Source: Phocoena phocoena (lineage: Eukaryota > Chordata > Mammalia > Artiodactyla > Phocoenidae). Taken from it: 64,000 nt of DNA. This document shows positions 12,785-22,995 of this stretch, piece after piece. Every line of letters starts with the position of its first letter. Positions within the stretch are counted from its first letter, which is position 1. The stretch covers positions 13,156,881 to 13,220,880 of the forward strand of contig NC_089223.1 of NCBI RefSeq assembly GCF_963924675.1, written 5' to 3'. Made by a program: the position numbers and the translations under genes. The notes beneath the pieces were generated by a model. It did not search any database and was not told where the DNA came from. It saw nothing but the letters and a program-made list of their open reading frames with translations.

Positions 12785-13010
12785 TAGTGCAGTTGTTACC
12801 AGTGCAAGCTCTGGAGCACAATGTCTGCGTGTGAATCCTGGCTCTGTAATTTACCAGCTATATATATCTGGACAAATTACTCGACTATGCCCCAGGTCCT
12901 TAACTGTCAAATGGGGGAAAAATAATATTTACATCATAGGTTTGTTGCATTGAATAAATAAACACCTGTAAAGTGCCTGGCACATAGTAAGAACTCAGTG
13001 AAGTTTACCT
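12785..13010 (+). mobile_element. MIR SINE
   Basis: Forward MIR. A tRNA-like head with 'gtgcaagctctggagcacaa' and 'gtgtgaatcctggctctg' (a relic of the B box) is followed by the core 'ttaactgtcaaatggggg' and the LINE-like tail 'gtgcctggcacatagtaaga'. Nearly full length. Confidence 0.9.
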
Positions 13011-13188
13011 AATAACAGAGGTCATCTTACAGTAATAACTATTTACTAGTAATATCTAGTTGAAGCAGTTTTGACACTATATATTTCTAGATCCCTCACT
13101 TCTTAGATAGTGTCATCTTCCAAATTAATTCTGGTTTTCTTTTTCATAGGTTTTTATAGAAGATTCTTTAGAAGCATCCTTCTCAGTA

Positions 13189-13240
13189 CACACACAGACA
13201 TACACATGCACACGCACACACATACACAACATACACACAC
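13189..13240. repeat. Impure (CA)n microsatellite
   Basis: CA-rich run broken by GA, TG, GC and TA interruptions, which suggests an old, relatively stable array. It is followed at about 13280-13305 by 'aataaatatttgttgaatga', which is the extreme 3' end of a forward L2. Confidence 0.9.
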
Positions 13241-13329
13241 TGCAGTTTGAATTATTTCATGTAACATCTTTTTAGAAGGTATATAATAAATATTTGTTGA
13301 ATGAATAGCCCATTTCCTTCTTCCATCTG

Positions 13330-13776
13330 TCATGATCTGGCATAAACTCTCAAAAAGATCTGAAAGGAGGGTTTACACCGGTAATAACCTCCAATTCGAC
13401 ATTCTTCCCTTAGTGATTGCCATTCACTATAGTTTTTTGTTTTTTTAGTTCTTCTAAAGAGGCATGGTAAGCTGTATTGCTGGTGAGAGACAGTCGCTCT
13501 AGGGAACAATTTTCTCCTCCAGTGAAGGATAGATTTGATTATAAGAGAGAATATATAAGTGGAATGTAGACTAGGCAAACTTAGCAATATGTCTGCCATT
13601 TGTACCATCTCTTTCCAGTTTTGGTGCATCAGCCTTTGTGTATTGGTCTCTGTGATCCTTACCTTGCCCTCTTGCTTTTCTGGCCATAGCCAACTGGACC
13701 TGGGATGGGTGCTTGACCATCTATAGGCAGTGTAGCCACCTATAGACAAAGTTAGCAGATCTCTGTATGTGGTCAT
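13330..13776 (-). other. 148-codon ORF, non-repeat, probably not coding
   Basis: The longest ORF in the window that does not lie in a repeat I recognise. The translation is basic with no familiar domain, signal peptide or membrane segment. A donor-like 'caaggtaagg' on the minus strand lies inside it near 13663, but I found no paired acceptor of quality. With about 64 kb of AT-rich DNA, one ORF of this size by chance is plausible. I would not call it a gene. Confidence 0.15.
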
Positions 13777-13879
13777 ACTATTTGCAAGCCTTATGAATTT
13801 TATGAAATATAAAATTTAACTACTCTGAATTTTAGCCATACAAATCAGTATAAATAAATCATTGCTGTTTCTTCATTGA

Positions 13880-14312
13880 CTTATTTATACTTACTCCACA
13901 GATATTTACTGAATGTTGTTATATGCCAGGCACTGTCCTAGGCCCTGGGGATACAGTGGTGTGAATAAAACAAAGTCTGCCTTCCCAGACTTAAACTTTA
14001 GGGAAGTGAAGAAGTGACAATAAATAAATAAAAATAGTTGGTGATAAATAGTTTGGGGCAAAGCAAAGGAGTATGGGGAAAGGTAGTGGTAGTTGAATGT
14101 GAGTTACTGATTTATAGAAGGTGTGCAAATAAGGCCTCATAGATAAGGTGACATTGAACAGAGACTTGGATGAAGTGGGGCGGCGGGGAGAGTATTTTGG
14201 GCAAAGGGTAAAGACCATGAGATGAACATTTGCTTTGCATGTTTCAGGAACAGCAAGACTTGAGTGGCTGGAGTAGACTAAGGGGGAGAGTGGTAGAAGA
14301 TGATTTTAGAAC
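13880..14312 (-). mobile_element. L2 LINE 3' region
   Basis: Reversed L2, same family as 10985-11525. It opens with 'atatgccaggcactgtccta' and 'ggccctggggatacagtgg', then 'aaggtgacattgaacagaga' and 'gcatgtttcaggaacagcaa' in the order of the L2 3' UTR. Old and non-coding. Confidence 0.8.
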
Positions 14313-16320
14313 GTTGAAGGTAGTTATTTCCTAAGATTAATTGTATTAAAATCTACAGCAGTTTAGTTGATAGGACAGAAGCATTTTGCCGCTAGTTTAA
14401 AATAAGACCTTATCAACAAAGTGATAGGTTTGGGTTTTTTGGGGGGTTTTTTTGGTTTGTTTTTGGAAAACAGTACTGTGGTACACAGAAAATATTTCTC
14501 TGAAGTCTGAGAAGTCTGCTGACTGCAGTGTTATTTTATTCAGGATTGATACTAATTGTTAATGTATTTGAGGCTTAAAAGGTTGTAAATATTGGTATTT
14601 GTATCCTTAGTACTGTTGTTTATATGTAGGAAGAGTAACTAGTAATGAGAAGTGGTGTCAGATTTAATACATAGTTCAGTGATGGTAACTTTTGTGGAGT
14701 GGTGACTGCTCACTAATTTCATTGCTGTCACCCTTCCAAGAATATTTAGTTGGAAAGATAAGGTGAAACAAAAAATTATTTTTGTCTTTTCTCCAAGATT
14801 TTGGTTTTACCCTTATTTTTCAGTTTTATAATAGAGATCGAGAAATTTTGATATCTGTTGGGTAATTACTAAAGTAACAGGCAGATTATTAAAGGCATAT
14901 TAGTATGTAAAATGATTCAGTCTATTTAGGGATTGGTCAAATAATATTTGAAATTGCCTTTTAAGTTTTACTTCCAGAAACATTTCCTGGGAAGCTTTGG
15001 TCTCATTACAATGGATGATCATTAAAACATTTCATTACACCTGGCAGGAATGACCTTTTGAAGTCAGCTAGCTTCTCAGGTGGACTGGTAATTATTGTCC
15101 AGTTGTCTTCACTTCTGTACAGTCACAAGACTGTGTTCTGTTGAAATTTAAAATAAAAATAGCTAAATATTTTCTTGGGGAAGGGCAGTTTTCCCAAAGT
15201 GTTTATTTTATTATCACCGTTAGCCTTCATCTTTTTTTAAGCTTTAAGTTTTATTATTGCTGGACAATTATCTGTTATCCCAGTGAAAAATTCTGTAATC
15301 AGTTGTATTACCTTTTCCGTCAGTGAAGCCCTGCCTTTGAATTTGCCTGAAGCAGGGACAAGAAGTGTTATAAACAGAAATTTTCTCATCAAAGGAGATT
15401 GCTGTGTAAAGGACAGTTTTATTCTAATGGAGAGCTACTTTCTAATCTAACGGTAAAGCTCCAAACGTAATCAAGGTAATTTGTTTTTCTAGAGTTGGTA
15501 ACAATTTAAGACTGATTTTTCAGTGAACTTTGTGAAGCAAGTGTTTTCCTCAGCAACATTTGGAAGTTGATTTAGCAGGCTGTTTAAATAATTAGGTCTT
15601 GTGCTTGTCTGGTTTTGATAATTCACATTTTGGCAAATGCAATAGACTTGAGTTTCATGGTCAGATTTGGCCTTCGCCAGAAATGGTGATTATTATTTGC
15701 ATTGATGTTAATTTTATTTTAACCTCAACAAAGTCATAGTTTTTCTTTAAAGAGGAAAATAAAAATTAAAAACAATAGCAGAAAAGTAGAATGGTGGTTA
15801 AAGGGCCTAGGGGGAGAGGGAGATGGGGAGTTGTTTAATGGGTATAGAGTTTCAGTTTTACAACATGAAAAAGTTCTGGAGATCTGTTGCACAACAGTTT
15901 AAATATATTTACCACTACAGGACTACACGAATTGATATGACTTTTATTTGATCAATAGAAAATGACCAGCTTATAAGCCTTTGCTATTTCTTATGTGTTA
16001 CAAATATACATTCTAAAAGAAAGATTTATTTTTTCTTGAAGTGCCAGAGATATAGTAATAGCATTTAGACAGGAATGAGTAGACAGCAAATTACTAACTT
16101 TTACTTGAAATTGTGGGAACTAAAATTTAACTTCAAGGATTGGTATAGTTATGGTAACATGATTTCTTAATGAAATTGAACAGATTTACCAGGGAATATA
16201 GCCTCTATATTTAAAGACAGTGGAAAGTTTGTCAGAATTGGCAAACCACCTCCCAGTTCAGTAACTCTAAGGCAATTCAGTTCTGTTTTCTCTTCAAACA
16301 CATGTATATATCACAAATAT
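14313..16320. other. Unique DNA, no gene seen
   Basis: AT-rich and without recognised repeats. There are T-rich tracts near 14435-14465 and no ORF longer than 61 codons. No splice-flanked ORF stood out. Confidence 0.55.
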
Positions 16321-16324
16321 TGTA

Positions 16325-16361
16325 TTTATATATAATATATAAATATATATATATATATATA
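16325..16361. repeat. (AT)n microsatellite
   Basis: A run of alternating T and A, with the purest part at about 16343-16361. Self-complementary and likely length-variable. Confidence 0.9.
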
Positions 16362-16915
16362 CTCCCAGGTCTTTTAAACTATTAAATAGTAACTCTTAAA
16401 TTTGCATCATATCTAAACTGAAAAATGTTGTAAATATGCCTACATATCTCATGAGTATGACGTATGAATGCACTTGACAATTTAGTGTTAACTGATTAAC
16501 ACTCTGAAGCTTGATTCTTCATATATTGGTGCAACGTGCATACAAAGCTTACACGTGCGTGAGGAAGCCAGTGTCGTATTTCAGTTCTGATGGTCTAGAA
16601 TCATTCCCCCTTGTTTCCTCTATAGTTTTGTAGCACATGTTATTTCTGATTGGATGTTATTTGTAATTCTGATATTTTGAACATTTTAGTGTAGGTGGAT
16701 AAGAGTGTCACTTTGTTTTTTAGGTAACTCAAACCTCTTCCCACTTCTTTCTGCCTAAAAATATAGTCTGTAGAATTGTTTTGAAGAATTGTTATATTTT
16801 AATTAAAGGTTGTTCTTTGTCATTGTCATCTTTTTTGTAAGTAGTAATTTATTACAATCTAATTTTCAAGAGGAAAAAAATTTTTACTTTCGATTATAAA
16901 AATTATATATATATA

Positions 16916-17126
16916 GGGCTTCCCTGGTGGCGCAGTGGTTGAGAGTCCGCCTGCCGATGCAGGGGACATGGGTTCGTGCCCCGGTCCGGGAGGATCCCAC
17001 ATGCCGCGGAGCGGCTGTGCCCGTGGGCCATGGCTGCTGGGCCTGCGCGTCCGGAGCCTGTGCTCCACAACGGGAGAGGCCACAACAGTGAGAGGCCCGC
17101 GTACCACAAAAAAAAAAAAAAAAAAA

Positions 17127-17130
<4 letters not shown>
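16916..17130 (+). mobile_element. CHR-type SINE, short form
   Basis: Forward, nearly intact cetacean tRNA-derived SINE of about 190 bp plus a poly(A) tail of more than 20 bases. It runs from 'gggcttccctggtggcgcag' to 'gagaggcccgcgtaccac' and is among the least diverged copies here. It landed in an AT-rich site: 'aaattatatatatat' lies on both sides and is the probable TSD. ORFs on both strands (for example 16859-17188) are readings of the SINE plus the adjacent microsatellite, not genes. Confidence 0.95.
16928..16981 (+). promoter_or_regulatory. RNA polymerase III internal promoter (A and B boxes) of the SINE
   Basis: The tRNA-like head keeps an A box, 'tggcgcagtgg' (16928-16938), fitting TRGCNNAGYGG, and a B box, 'ggttcgtgccc' (16971-16981), one or two changes from GGTTCGANNCC. 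The 32-base gap between the boxes is normal for a tRNA-type promoter. This copy may therefore be transcribable, but nothing in the sequence proves activity. Confidence 0.6.
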
Positions 17131-17181
<51 letters not shown>

Positions 17182-17188
17182 TACACAT
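17131..17188. repeat. Compound (TA)n(CA)n microsatellite
   Basis: About 13 TA units followed by about 12 CA units, directly after the SINE poly(A). Arrays that grow at SINE tails and AT-rich target sites are common and usually polymorphic. Confidence 0.95.
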
Positions 17189-17494
17189 TCTAGTTCAAAA
17201 TGCATAGGAAACAATGACAAAAAAAGCTGAAACCAAAACAAAACACCTCACCAAACCTGAAATCCAGCTACTCAGAAAACTGTGGACATTTTCCTGAGTA
17301 TCCTTAAAAACAGACACTTTACCAACATTCTTCATGTAACAGTTCATCTTGGATTTTCTTCCATCATCAATATATAAAGACTTTTATCATCTCTTTTTTT
17401 TGGTTGTATCTTGTTTTACTGTGTTTCTCCATACTTAAATATTTTGAGGTTTTATATTGATAGTTTAGAAGAGATATAACAAGTATAGGGATAG
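17189..17494. other. Unique DNA
   Basis: Short AT-rich stretch between the microsatellite and a MIR. No gene or repeat identified. Confidence 0.5.
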
Positions 17495-17760
17495 AGAGGC
17501 AGGATATCATAGTGTGTAAGAGTATGGACTCTGGAGCCAGTCATTGTGTGTTCAAACCCCAGTACTTACACTTTCTTGCTGTGTGACCTTGACCAAATTA
17601 CAAAGCTTCTCTGGGTCTCTCCTTTCTCATTTGTAAAATGAGATTAATTAGTAGTGTACTTATATTGTAAGATTACTGTGAAGATTGAGTTCATATTTTT
17701 TAAGTACTTAGCATACCTGGCAAAGAGTGCATGCAATATAAATATTAATAAACTATTTTT
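17495..17760 (+). mobile_element. MIR SINE
   Basis: Forward MIR with a clear head ('gagtatggactctggagcca', 'gtgttcaaacccc'), the core 'ctgtgtgaccttgaccaaat', 'tctcatttgtaaaatgagat', and a tail fragment ('tacttagcatacctggca'). One of the better preserved MIRs in the window. Confidence 0.92.
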
Positions 17761-18685
17761 GCTGTTATTATGGGTATAATGGTTGCTAAAATTTAGCGAG
17801 AGGTAGATATCAAATGATTTTAGGTATTTAGTTCAGGCATCAACACATATCCTTTTGCCAGTTCCCTATCTCTTCAAAAGTTTGTGCATGATATTATTAG
17901 GTATTTGTTGGATGGAGGTAGGATGAGGGGTGGGTGGTAGAAAGGAGGTTTCAAGTTTCAGAGACCTGGATAGAATAACTGTTGGCAGTTATCCAAGCTT
18001 TTCTGGCCATATTGCCTTTGGCATATCTTGGGTGGCCTTTGACTAGAGCTGCTCTAAGTAGAGCCAGCCCTACTTGCTGTATCTTGGAATCTAGGGAATA
18101 GTTTTAAAGATTCTTGATCCAGTAAAAGGCAATTTAAGTTAATATGAGTTAGTGAATTTTGGCATGTAGTCTAGCCTGGAGATGCACTCTGTAACCTTAC
18201 TGACTATTTACTTTCTTTTTTGTGTTTAACTATTCTTAAAGCATTAAAAGTAGCATGCGTTATTTGAGAGACACTTCTTTTTTTGGAATTTGCCTTTTTG
18301 ACGTCTTCATGTATATAGTTGATTTTTTTTTAGTTTAAATTTGGAGGAAAAGAACCGTGACTTCTAGTTTTTCATATTAAAGTGGTTTTAAAAAATGGCC
18401 TGGAATAGATGAAATGTAACGAAACAAAAAATTTAAGAAAATTTAGCCTGTGGTTTCATGGATTTGTAAAATTTTATTTTAGTGTAGTCTTCTATGAACC
18501 TCCTTAAAATCAATGAAAAGTTATTAACCAAATGATCATTTTTTATGGTAAGTATACATTTAAAATATTTGATTTCTGCCTACTAATTTTTATGTATATT
18601 TCACTTTTGATAGCAAGTCAGGCACATAAGAAGTTAAAGAAGCTTACTGTGACCAGTAGAATATGGTTTAGTGTAGTATTTAGTG
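17761..18685. other. Unique DNA, no gene seen
   Basis: No recognised repeat or exon. A donor-like 'atggtaagtat' at about 18545 has no good acceptor upstream. Confidence 0.5.
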
Positions 18686-18687
18686 TA

Positions 18688-19063
18688 CAGTCAGCCCATA
18701 TATCTGGGCGTTCCATATCTGCAGATTCTGCATCTGTGGATTCAACCGAATCGAAAATTTTCGGAAAATTCCAGGAAGTTCCAAAAAGCTAAATTTGAAT
18801 TTTCTATGCTGGCAGCTATTTACATGGCATTTACATTGTATTTACAACTATTTACATAGCATTTACATTAGATATTATAAGTAGATGATTATTATAGAGA
18901 TGACTATTATAAGTATTCTAGAGATGATTTAAAGTATATGGAGGATGTACTTACGTTATATGCAAATACTATGCCATTTTATATAAGGGACTCAAGCATC
19001 CCTGAATTTTGGTATCCGCAGGGGGTCCTGGAGCCAATCCTCCTTACTGAGGGTTGATGACTG
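18688..19063 (-). mobile_element. MER2 DNA transposon (Tigger-related, non-autonomous)
   Basis: About 376 bp, flanked by TA on each side (18686-18687 and 19064-19065), the target duplication of Tc1/pogo-type transposons. The ends are 'cagtcagcccatatatctgg' and, reversed, 'cagtcatcaaccctcagtaa'. Internal words 'gattcaaccgaatcgaaaat', 'tttacatagcatttacatt' and 'ataagggactcaagcatccc' match MER2 as I recall it. Non-coding; the ORFs at 18532-18792 and 18979-19281 overlap it by chance. Confidence 0.85.
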
Positions 19064-19118
19064 TACCAGGTGACAGTGAAGTTCAGTCTGGCTGTCTGGC
19101 TAGAAGTAGTTTTTTTTT

Positions 19119-21850
19119 TACTTCTAGTTCTGTAAAAACATGCCACTGGTAATTTGAGAGGGATTGTATTGAATCTGTAGATTGCTTTGTGTAGTAGAGT
19201 CGTTTTCACAATATTCATTCTTCTAATCAAAGAACATGGTATATCTCTCCATCTGTTTATACCATCTTGGATTTCTTTCATCAGTGTCTTAATAGTTTCC
19301 TGAGTACAGGTCTTTTACCTCCTTAGGTAGGTTTAGTCCTAGGTATTTTATTCTTTTTGTTGCCGTGGTGAATGGGATTGTTTCCTTAATTTCTCTTTCT
19401 GATCTTTCATTGTTAGTGTATAGGAGTGCAAGAGATTTCTGTGCATTACTTTTGTATCCTGCAACTTTACCAAATTCATTGATTAGCTCTACTAGTTTTC
19501 TGGTGGCATCTTTAGAATTCTCTATGTATAGTTTCATCTCATCTGCAAACAGTGACAGTTTTACTTCTTCTTTTCCAATTTGTATTCCTTTTATTTCTTT
19601 TCCTTCTCTGATTGCTGTGGCTAGGACTTCCAAAACTGTGTTGAATAATAGTGGTGAGAGTGGACATCCTAGTCTTGTTCCTGCTCTTAGAGATAATGCT
19701 TTCAGTTTTTCACCATTGAGAATGATGTTTGCTGTGGGTTTGTCATATATGACCTTTGTTATGTTTAGGCAAGTTCCCTCTATGCCCACTTTCTGGAGAG
19801 TTTTTATCATAAATGGGTGTTGAATTTTGTCAACAGATTTTCGTACATCTATTGAGATGATCATATGGTTTTTATTCTTCAATTTGTTAATATGGTGTAT
19901 CACATTGAATGATTTGTGTATATTGAAGAATCCTTGCATCCATGGGATAAACCCCACTTGATCATGATGTATGGTCCTTTTAAAGTGTTGTTGGATTCTG
20001 TTTGCTAGTATTTTGTTGAGGATCTTTACATCTGTATTCATCAGTGATATTGGTCTGTAATTCTCTTTTTTTGTAGTATTGTTGTCTGGTTTTCATATAA
20101 GGGTGATGGTGGTCTCATAGAATGAGTTTGGGAGTTCCTTCCTCTGCAATTTTTTGGAAGAGTTTGAGAAGGATAGGTGTTAGCTCTTCTCTAAACCTTT
20201 GATAGAATTCACCTGTGAAGCCATCTGGTCCTGGGCTTTTGTTTGTTGGAAGATTTTTTTTTTTTTTTTTTTTTCAGTACGCGGGCCTCTCACTGCTGTG
20301 GCCTCTCTCGTTGCGGAGCACAGGCTCCAGATGCGCAGGCTCAGTGGCCGTGGCTCACGGGCCCAGCCACTCCGCGGCATGTGGGATCTTCCTGGACCGG
20401 GGCACGAACCTGTGTCCCCTGCAACGGCAGGCAGACTCTCAACCACTGCGCCACCAGGGAAGCCCTGTTGGAAGATTTTTAATCACAGTTTCAATTTCAG
20501 TGCTTGCGATTGGTCTGTTCATGTTTTCTATTTCTTCCTGGTTCAGTCTCGGCAGGTTATGCATTTCTAAGAATTTGTCCATTTCTTCCAGGTTGTCCAT
20601 TTTATTGGCATACAGTTGCTTGTAATAGTCTCTTATGATGCTTTGTATTTCTGTGGTGTCCACTGTAACTTCTCCTTTTTCATTTCTGATTTTATTGAGT
20701 TGGTCCTCTCTCTCTTTTTCTTGATGAGTCTGGCTAAAGGTTTATCAATTTTGTTTATCTTCTCAAAGAACCAGCTTTTAGTTTTCTTGATCTTTGCTAT
20801 TGTTTTCTTTGTTTCTATTTCATTTATTTCTGCTCTGACCTTTATGATTTCTTTCCTTCATCTAACTTTGGGTTTTGTTTCTTCTTCTTTCTCTAGTTCC
20901 TTGAGGTGTAAGGTTAGATTGTTTATTTGAGATTTTTCTTGTTTGTTGAGGTAGGATTTTATTGCTATAAACTTCCCTCTTAGAACAGCTTTTGCTGCAT
21001 CTCATAGGTTTTGGATCGTCGTGTTTTCATTATCATTTGTCTCTAGGTATTTTTTGATTTCCTCTTTGATTTCTTCAGTGATCTCTTGGTTATTTAGTAA
21101 TGTATTGTTAGCCTCCATGAGTTTGTGTTTTTTACCTTTTTTTCCCCTGTAATTGATTTCAAATCTCATAGCATTGTGGTCGGAAAAGATGCTTGATATG
21201 ATTTTGATTTTCTTAAATTTACTGAGGCTTGAATTGTGATCCAAGATGTGATCTATCCTGGAGAATGTTCCTTGTGCACTTGAGAAGAAAGTGTAATCTG
21301 CTCTTTTCAGATGAAATGTCCTATAAATATCAGTTAAGTCCATCTGTTTAATGTGTCATTTAAAGCTTGTGTTTCCTTATTTATTTTCATTTTGGATGAT
21401 CTGTCCATTGGTGAAAGTGGGGTGTTAAAGTCCCCTACTATTCTTGTGTTACTGTTGATTTTCCCTTTTATGGCTGTTAGCATTTGCCTTATGTACTGAG
21501 GTGCTCCTATGTTGAGTGCATAAATATTTATAATTGTTATATCTTCTTCTTGGATTGATGCCTTGATCATTATGTAGGGTCCTTCTTTGTCTCTTATAAT
21601 AGTCTTTAAAGTTTATTTTGTCTGATAGAGAATTGCTACTCCAGCTTTCTTTTGATTTCCATTTGCATGGAATATCGTTTTCTTTCCCCTCACTTTCAGT
21701 CTGTATGTGTCCCTAGGTCTGAAGTGGGTCTCTTGTAAACAGCATATATATATGGGTGTTGTTTTTGTATCCATTCAGCAAGCCTGTGTCTTTTGCTTGG
21801 AGCATTTATTCCATTGACTTTTAAGGTAATTATTGATATGTATGTTCCTA
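19119..21850 (-). pseudogene. L1 ORF2 (endonuclease/reverse transcriptase), decayed
   Basis: ORF2 of L1 copy A. The endonuclease part shows 'GDFNTPLS' near 21430 and the 'SDH' motif near 21170. The reverse transcriptase part (19289-20041) keeps the finger and palm blocks, but the active-site box reads FADE instead of FADD (codons at 19538-19549), so a catalytic aspartate is lost. The frame is broken at several places and by the inserted SINE. In a live L1 this protein nicks target DNA and copies the element RNA. Confidence 0.88.
20259..20465 (-). mobile_element. CHR-type SINE, short form, nested in L1 copy A
   Basis: Reversed SINE with its poly(T) at the left and tRNA-like head at the right ('gcgccaccagggaagccct'). 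The TSD 'tgttggaagattttt' is perfect at 20244-20258 and 20466-20480, and joining the two sides restores continuous L1 ORF2 sequence. It therefore inserted after L1 copy A, probably by L1 machinery acting in trans. Confidence 0.96.
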
Positions 21851-22170
21851 TGGTCATTTTCTTAATTGTTTGGGGTTTGTTTTTGTAGGTCCTTTTCTTC
21901 TTTTGTGTTTCCCACTTCGAGAAGTTCCTTTAGCATTTGTTGTTGTAGAGCTGGTTTTGTGATGCTGAATTCTCTTAGCTTTTGCTTGTCTGTAAAGCTT
22001 TTGATTTCTCTGTCAAATCTGAATGAGATCCTTTCTGGGTAGAGTAATCTTGGTTATTGGTTCTTCCCTTTCATCACTTTAAATATATCATGCCACTCCC
22101 TTCTGGCTTGTAGAGTTTCTGCTAAGAAATCAACTGTTAACCTTACGGGTGTTCCCTTGTATGTTATTTG

Positions 22171-22881
22171 TCATTTTTCCCTTGTTGCTTTTAATAATTT
22201 TTCTTTGTTTTTAATTTTTGTCAATTTGATTACTATGTGTCTCTGTGTGTTTCTCTTTGGGTTTATCCTGCCTGGGACTCTTTGCGCTTCCCAGACTTGG
22301 GTGGCTATTTCCTTTCCCATGTTAGAGAAGTTTTCGACTATAATCTCGTCAAATATTCTCTTGGGTCCTTTCTCTCTCTCTTCTCCTTTTCGGACCCCTA
22401 TAATGCAAATGGTGGTGTGTTTAATGTTGTCCCAGAGGTCTCTTAGGATATCTTCATTTCTTTTCATTCTTTTTTCTTTATTCTGCTCTGTGTCAGTAAA
22501 TTCTACCATTCTGTCTTCCAGGTTACTTATCCATTCTTCTGCCTCAGTTCTTCTGCTATTGATTCCTTCTAATGTTTTTTTCATTTCAGTTATTATATTG
22601 TTGATTTCTGTTTGTTTGTTCTTTAGTGCTTCTAGGTGTTTGTTCTTTAATTCTTCTAGGTCTTTGTTACACATTTCTTGCCTCTTCTCAATCTTTGCCT
22701 GCATTCTTTTTCTGAGATCGTGGATCATCTTCACTATCATTCTGAATTCTTTTTCTGGAAGGTTGCCTATCTCCACTTCATTCAGTTGTTTTTCTGGGGT
22801 TTTATCTTGTTCCTTCATCTTGTACATAGTTATCTGCCTTTTCATTTTGTCTCCCTTCTGTGAATGTGGTTTTCGTTCCAC
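22171..22881 (-). pseudogene. L1 ORF1 (RNA-binding chaperone), truncated by a stop
   Basis: 236 codons from an upstream Met; the likely true start is the internal 'MKRQ' about 13 residues in. The N-terminal half is lysine/glutamate-rich with heptad character (coiled-coil trimerisation region). The RRM-like part follows ('TICIIGVRKGEE'), and the frame ends in TGA (22171-22173) just after 'KLLKATREK', where intact ORF1 continues into its C-terminal domain. Homologous C-terminal sequence is still readable beyond the stop to about 22000. The 261-codon ORF on the opposite strand is its antisense shadow. Confidence 0.9.
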
Positions 22882-22995
22882 AGGCTGCAGGATTGTAGTT
22901 CTTTCTTCTCCTGTCTGCCCTCTGGTGGATGAGGCTGTCTAAGAGGCTTTTGCAAGCTTCCTTATGGGAGGGACTGGTGGTGGGTAGAGCTTGGT

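Larger units (their letters stand above)
19109..22995 (-). mobile_element. L1 LINE (copy A), 5'UTR to mid-ORF2, 3' truncated
   Basis: Cetartiodactyl-type L1 on the minus strand. Reading right to left it has a partial 5'UTR (about 22885-22995), ORF1 (about 22882 down to 22000), the ORF2 endonuclease (about 21850-21000) and the reverse transcriptase to about 19119. It lacks ORF2 C-terminus, 3'UTR and normal tail, ending instead at a T run with a hairpin (19100-19127). A SINE interrupts it at 20259-20465. No TSD was found. Many stops and frameshifts make it inactive. Confidence 0.92.

Noticed and set aside
13330..13776. 148-codon ORF as a new gene
   Set aside because: No splice, promoter or known domain support; one ORF of this length is expected by chance in 64 kb searched in six frames.
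16859..17188. Minus-strand ORF with Cys-Val and Tyr-Ile repeats
   Set aside because: It translates the CA and TA microsatellite plus a CHR SINE; not a protein.
22157..22942. 261-codon plus-strand ORF, hydrophobic and membrane-like
   Set aside because: It is the exact antisense of the L1 ORF1 coiled-coil region; the Lys/Glu-rich sense codons read as Phe/Leu/Ser in reverse.
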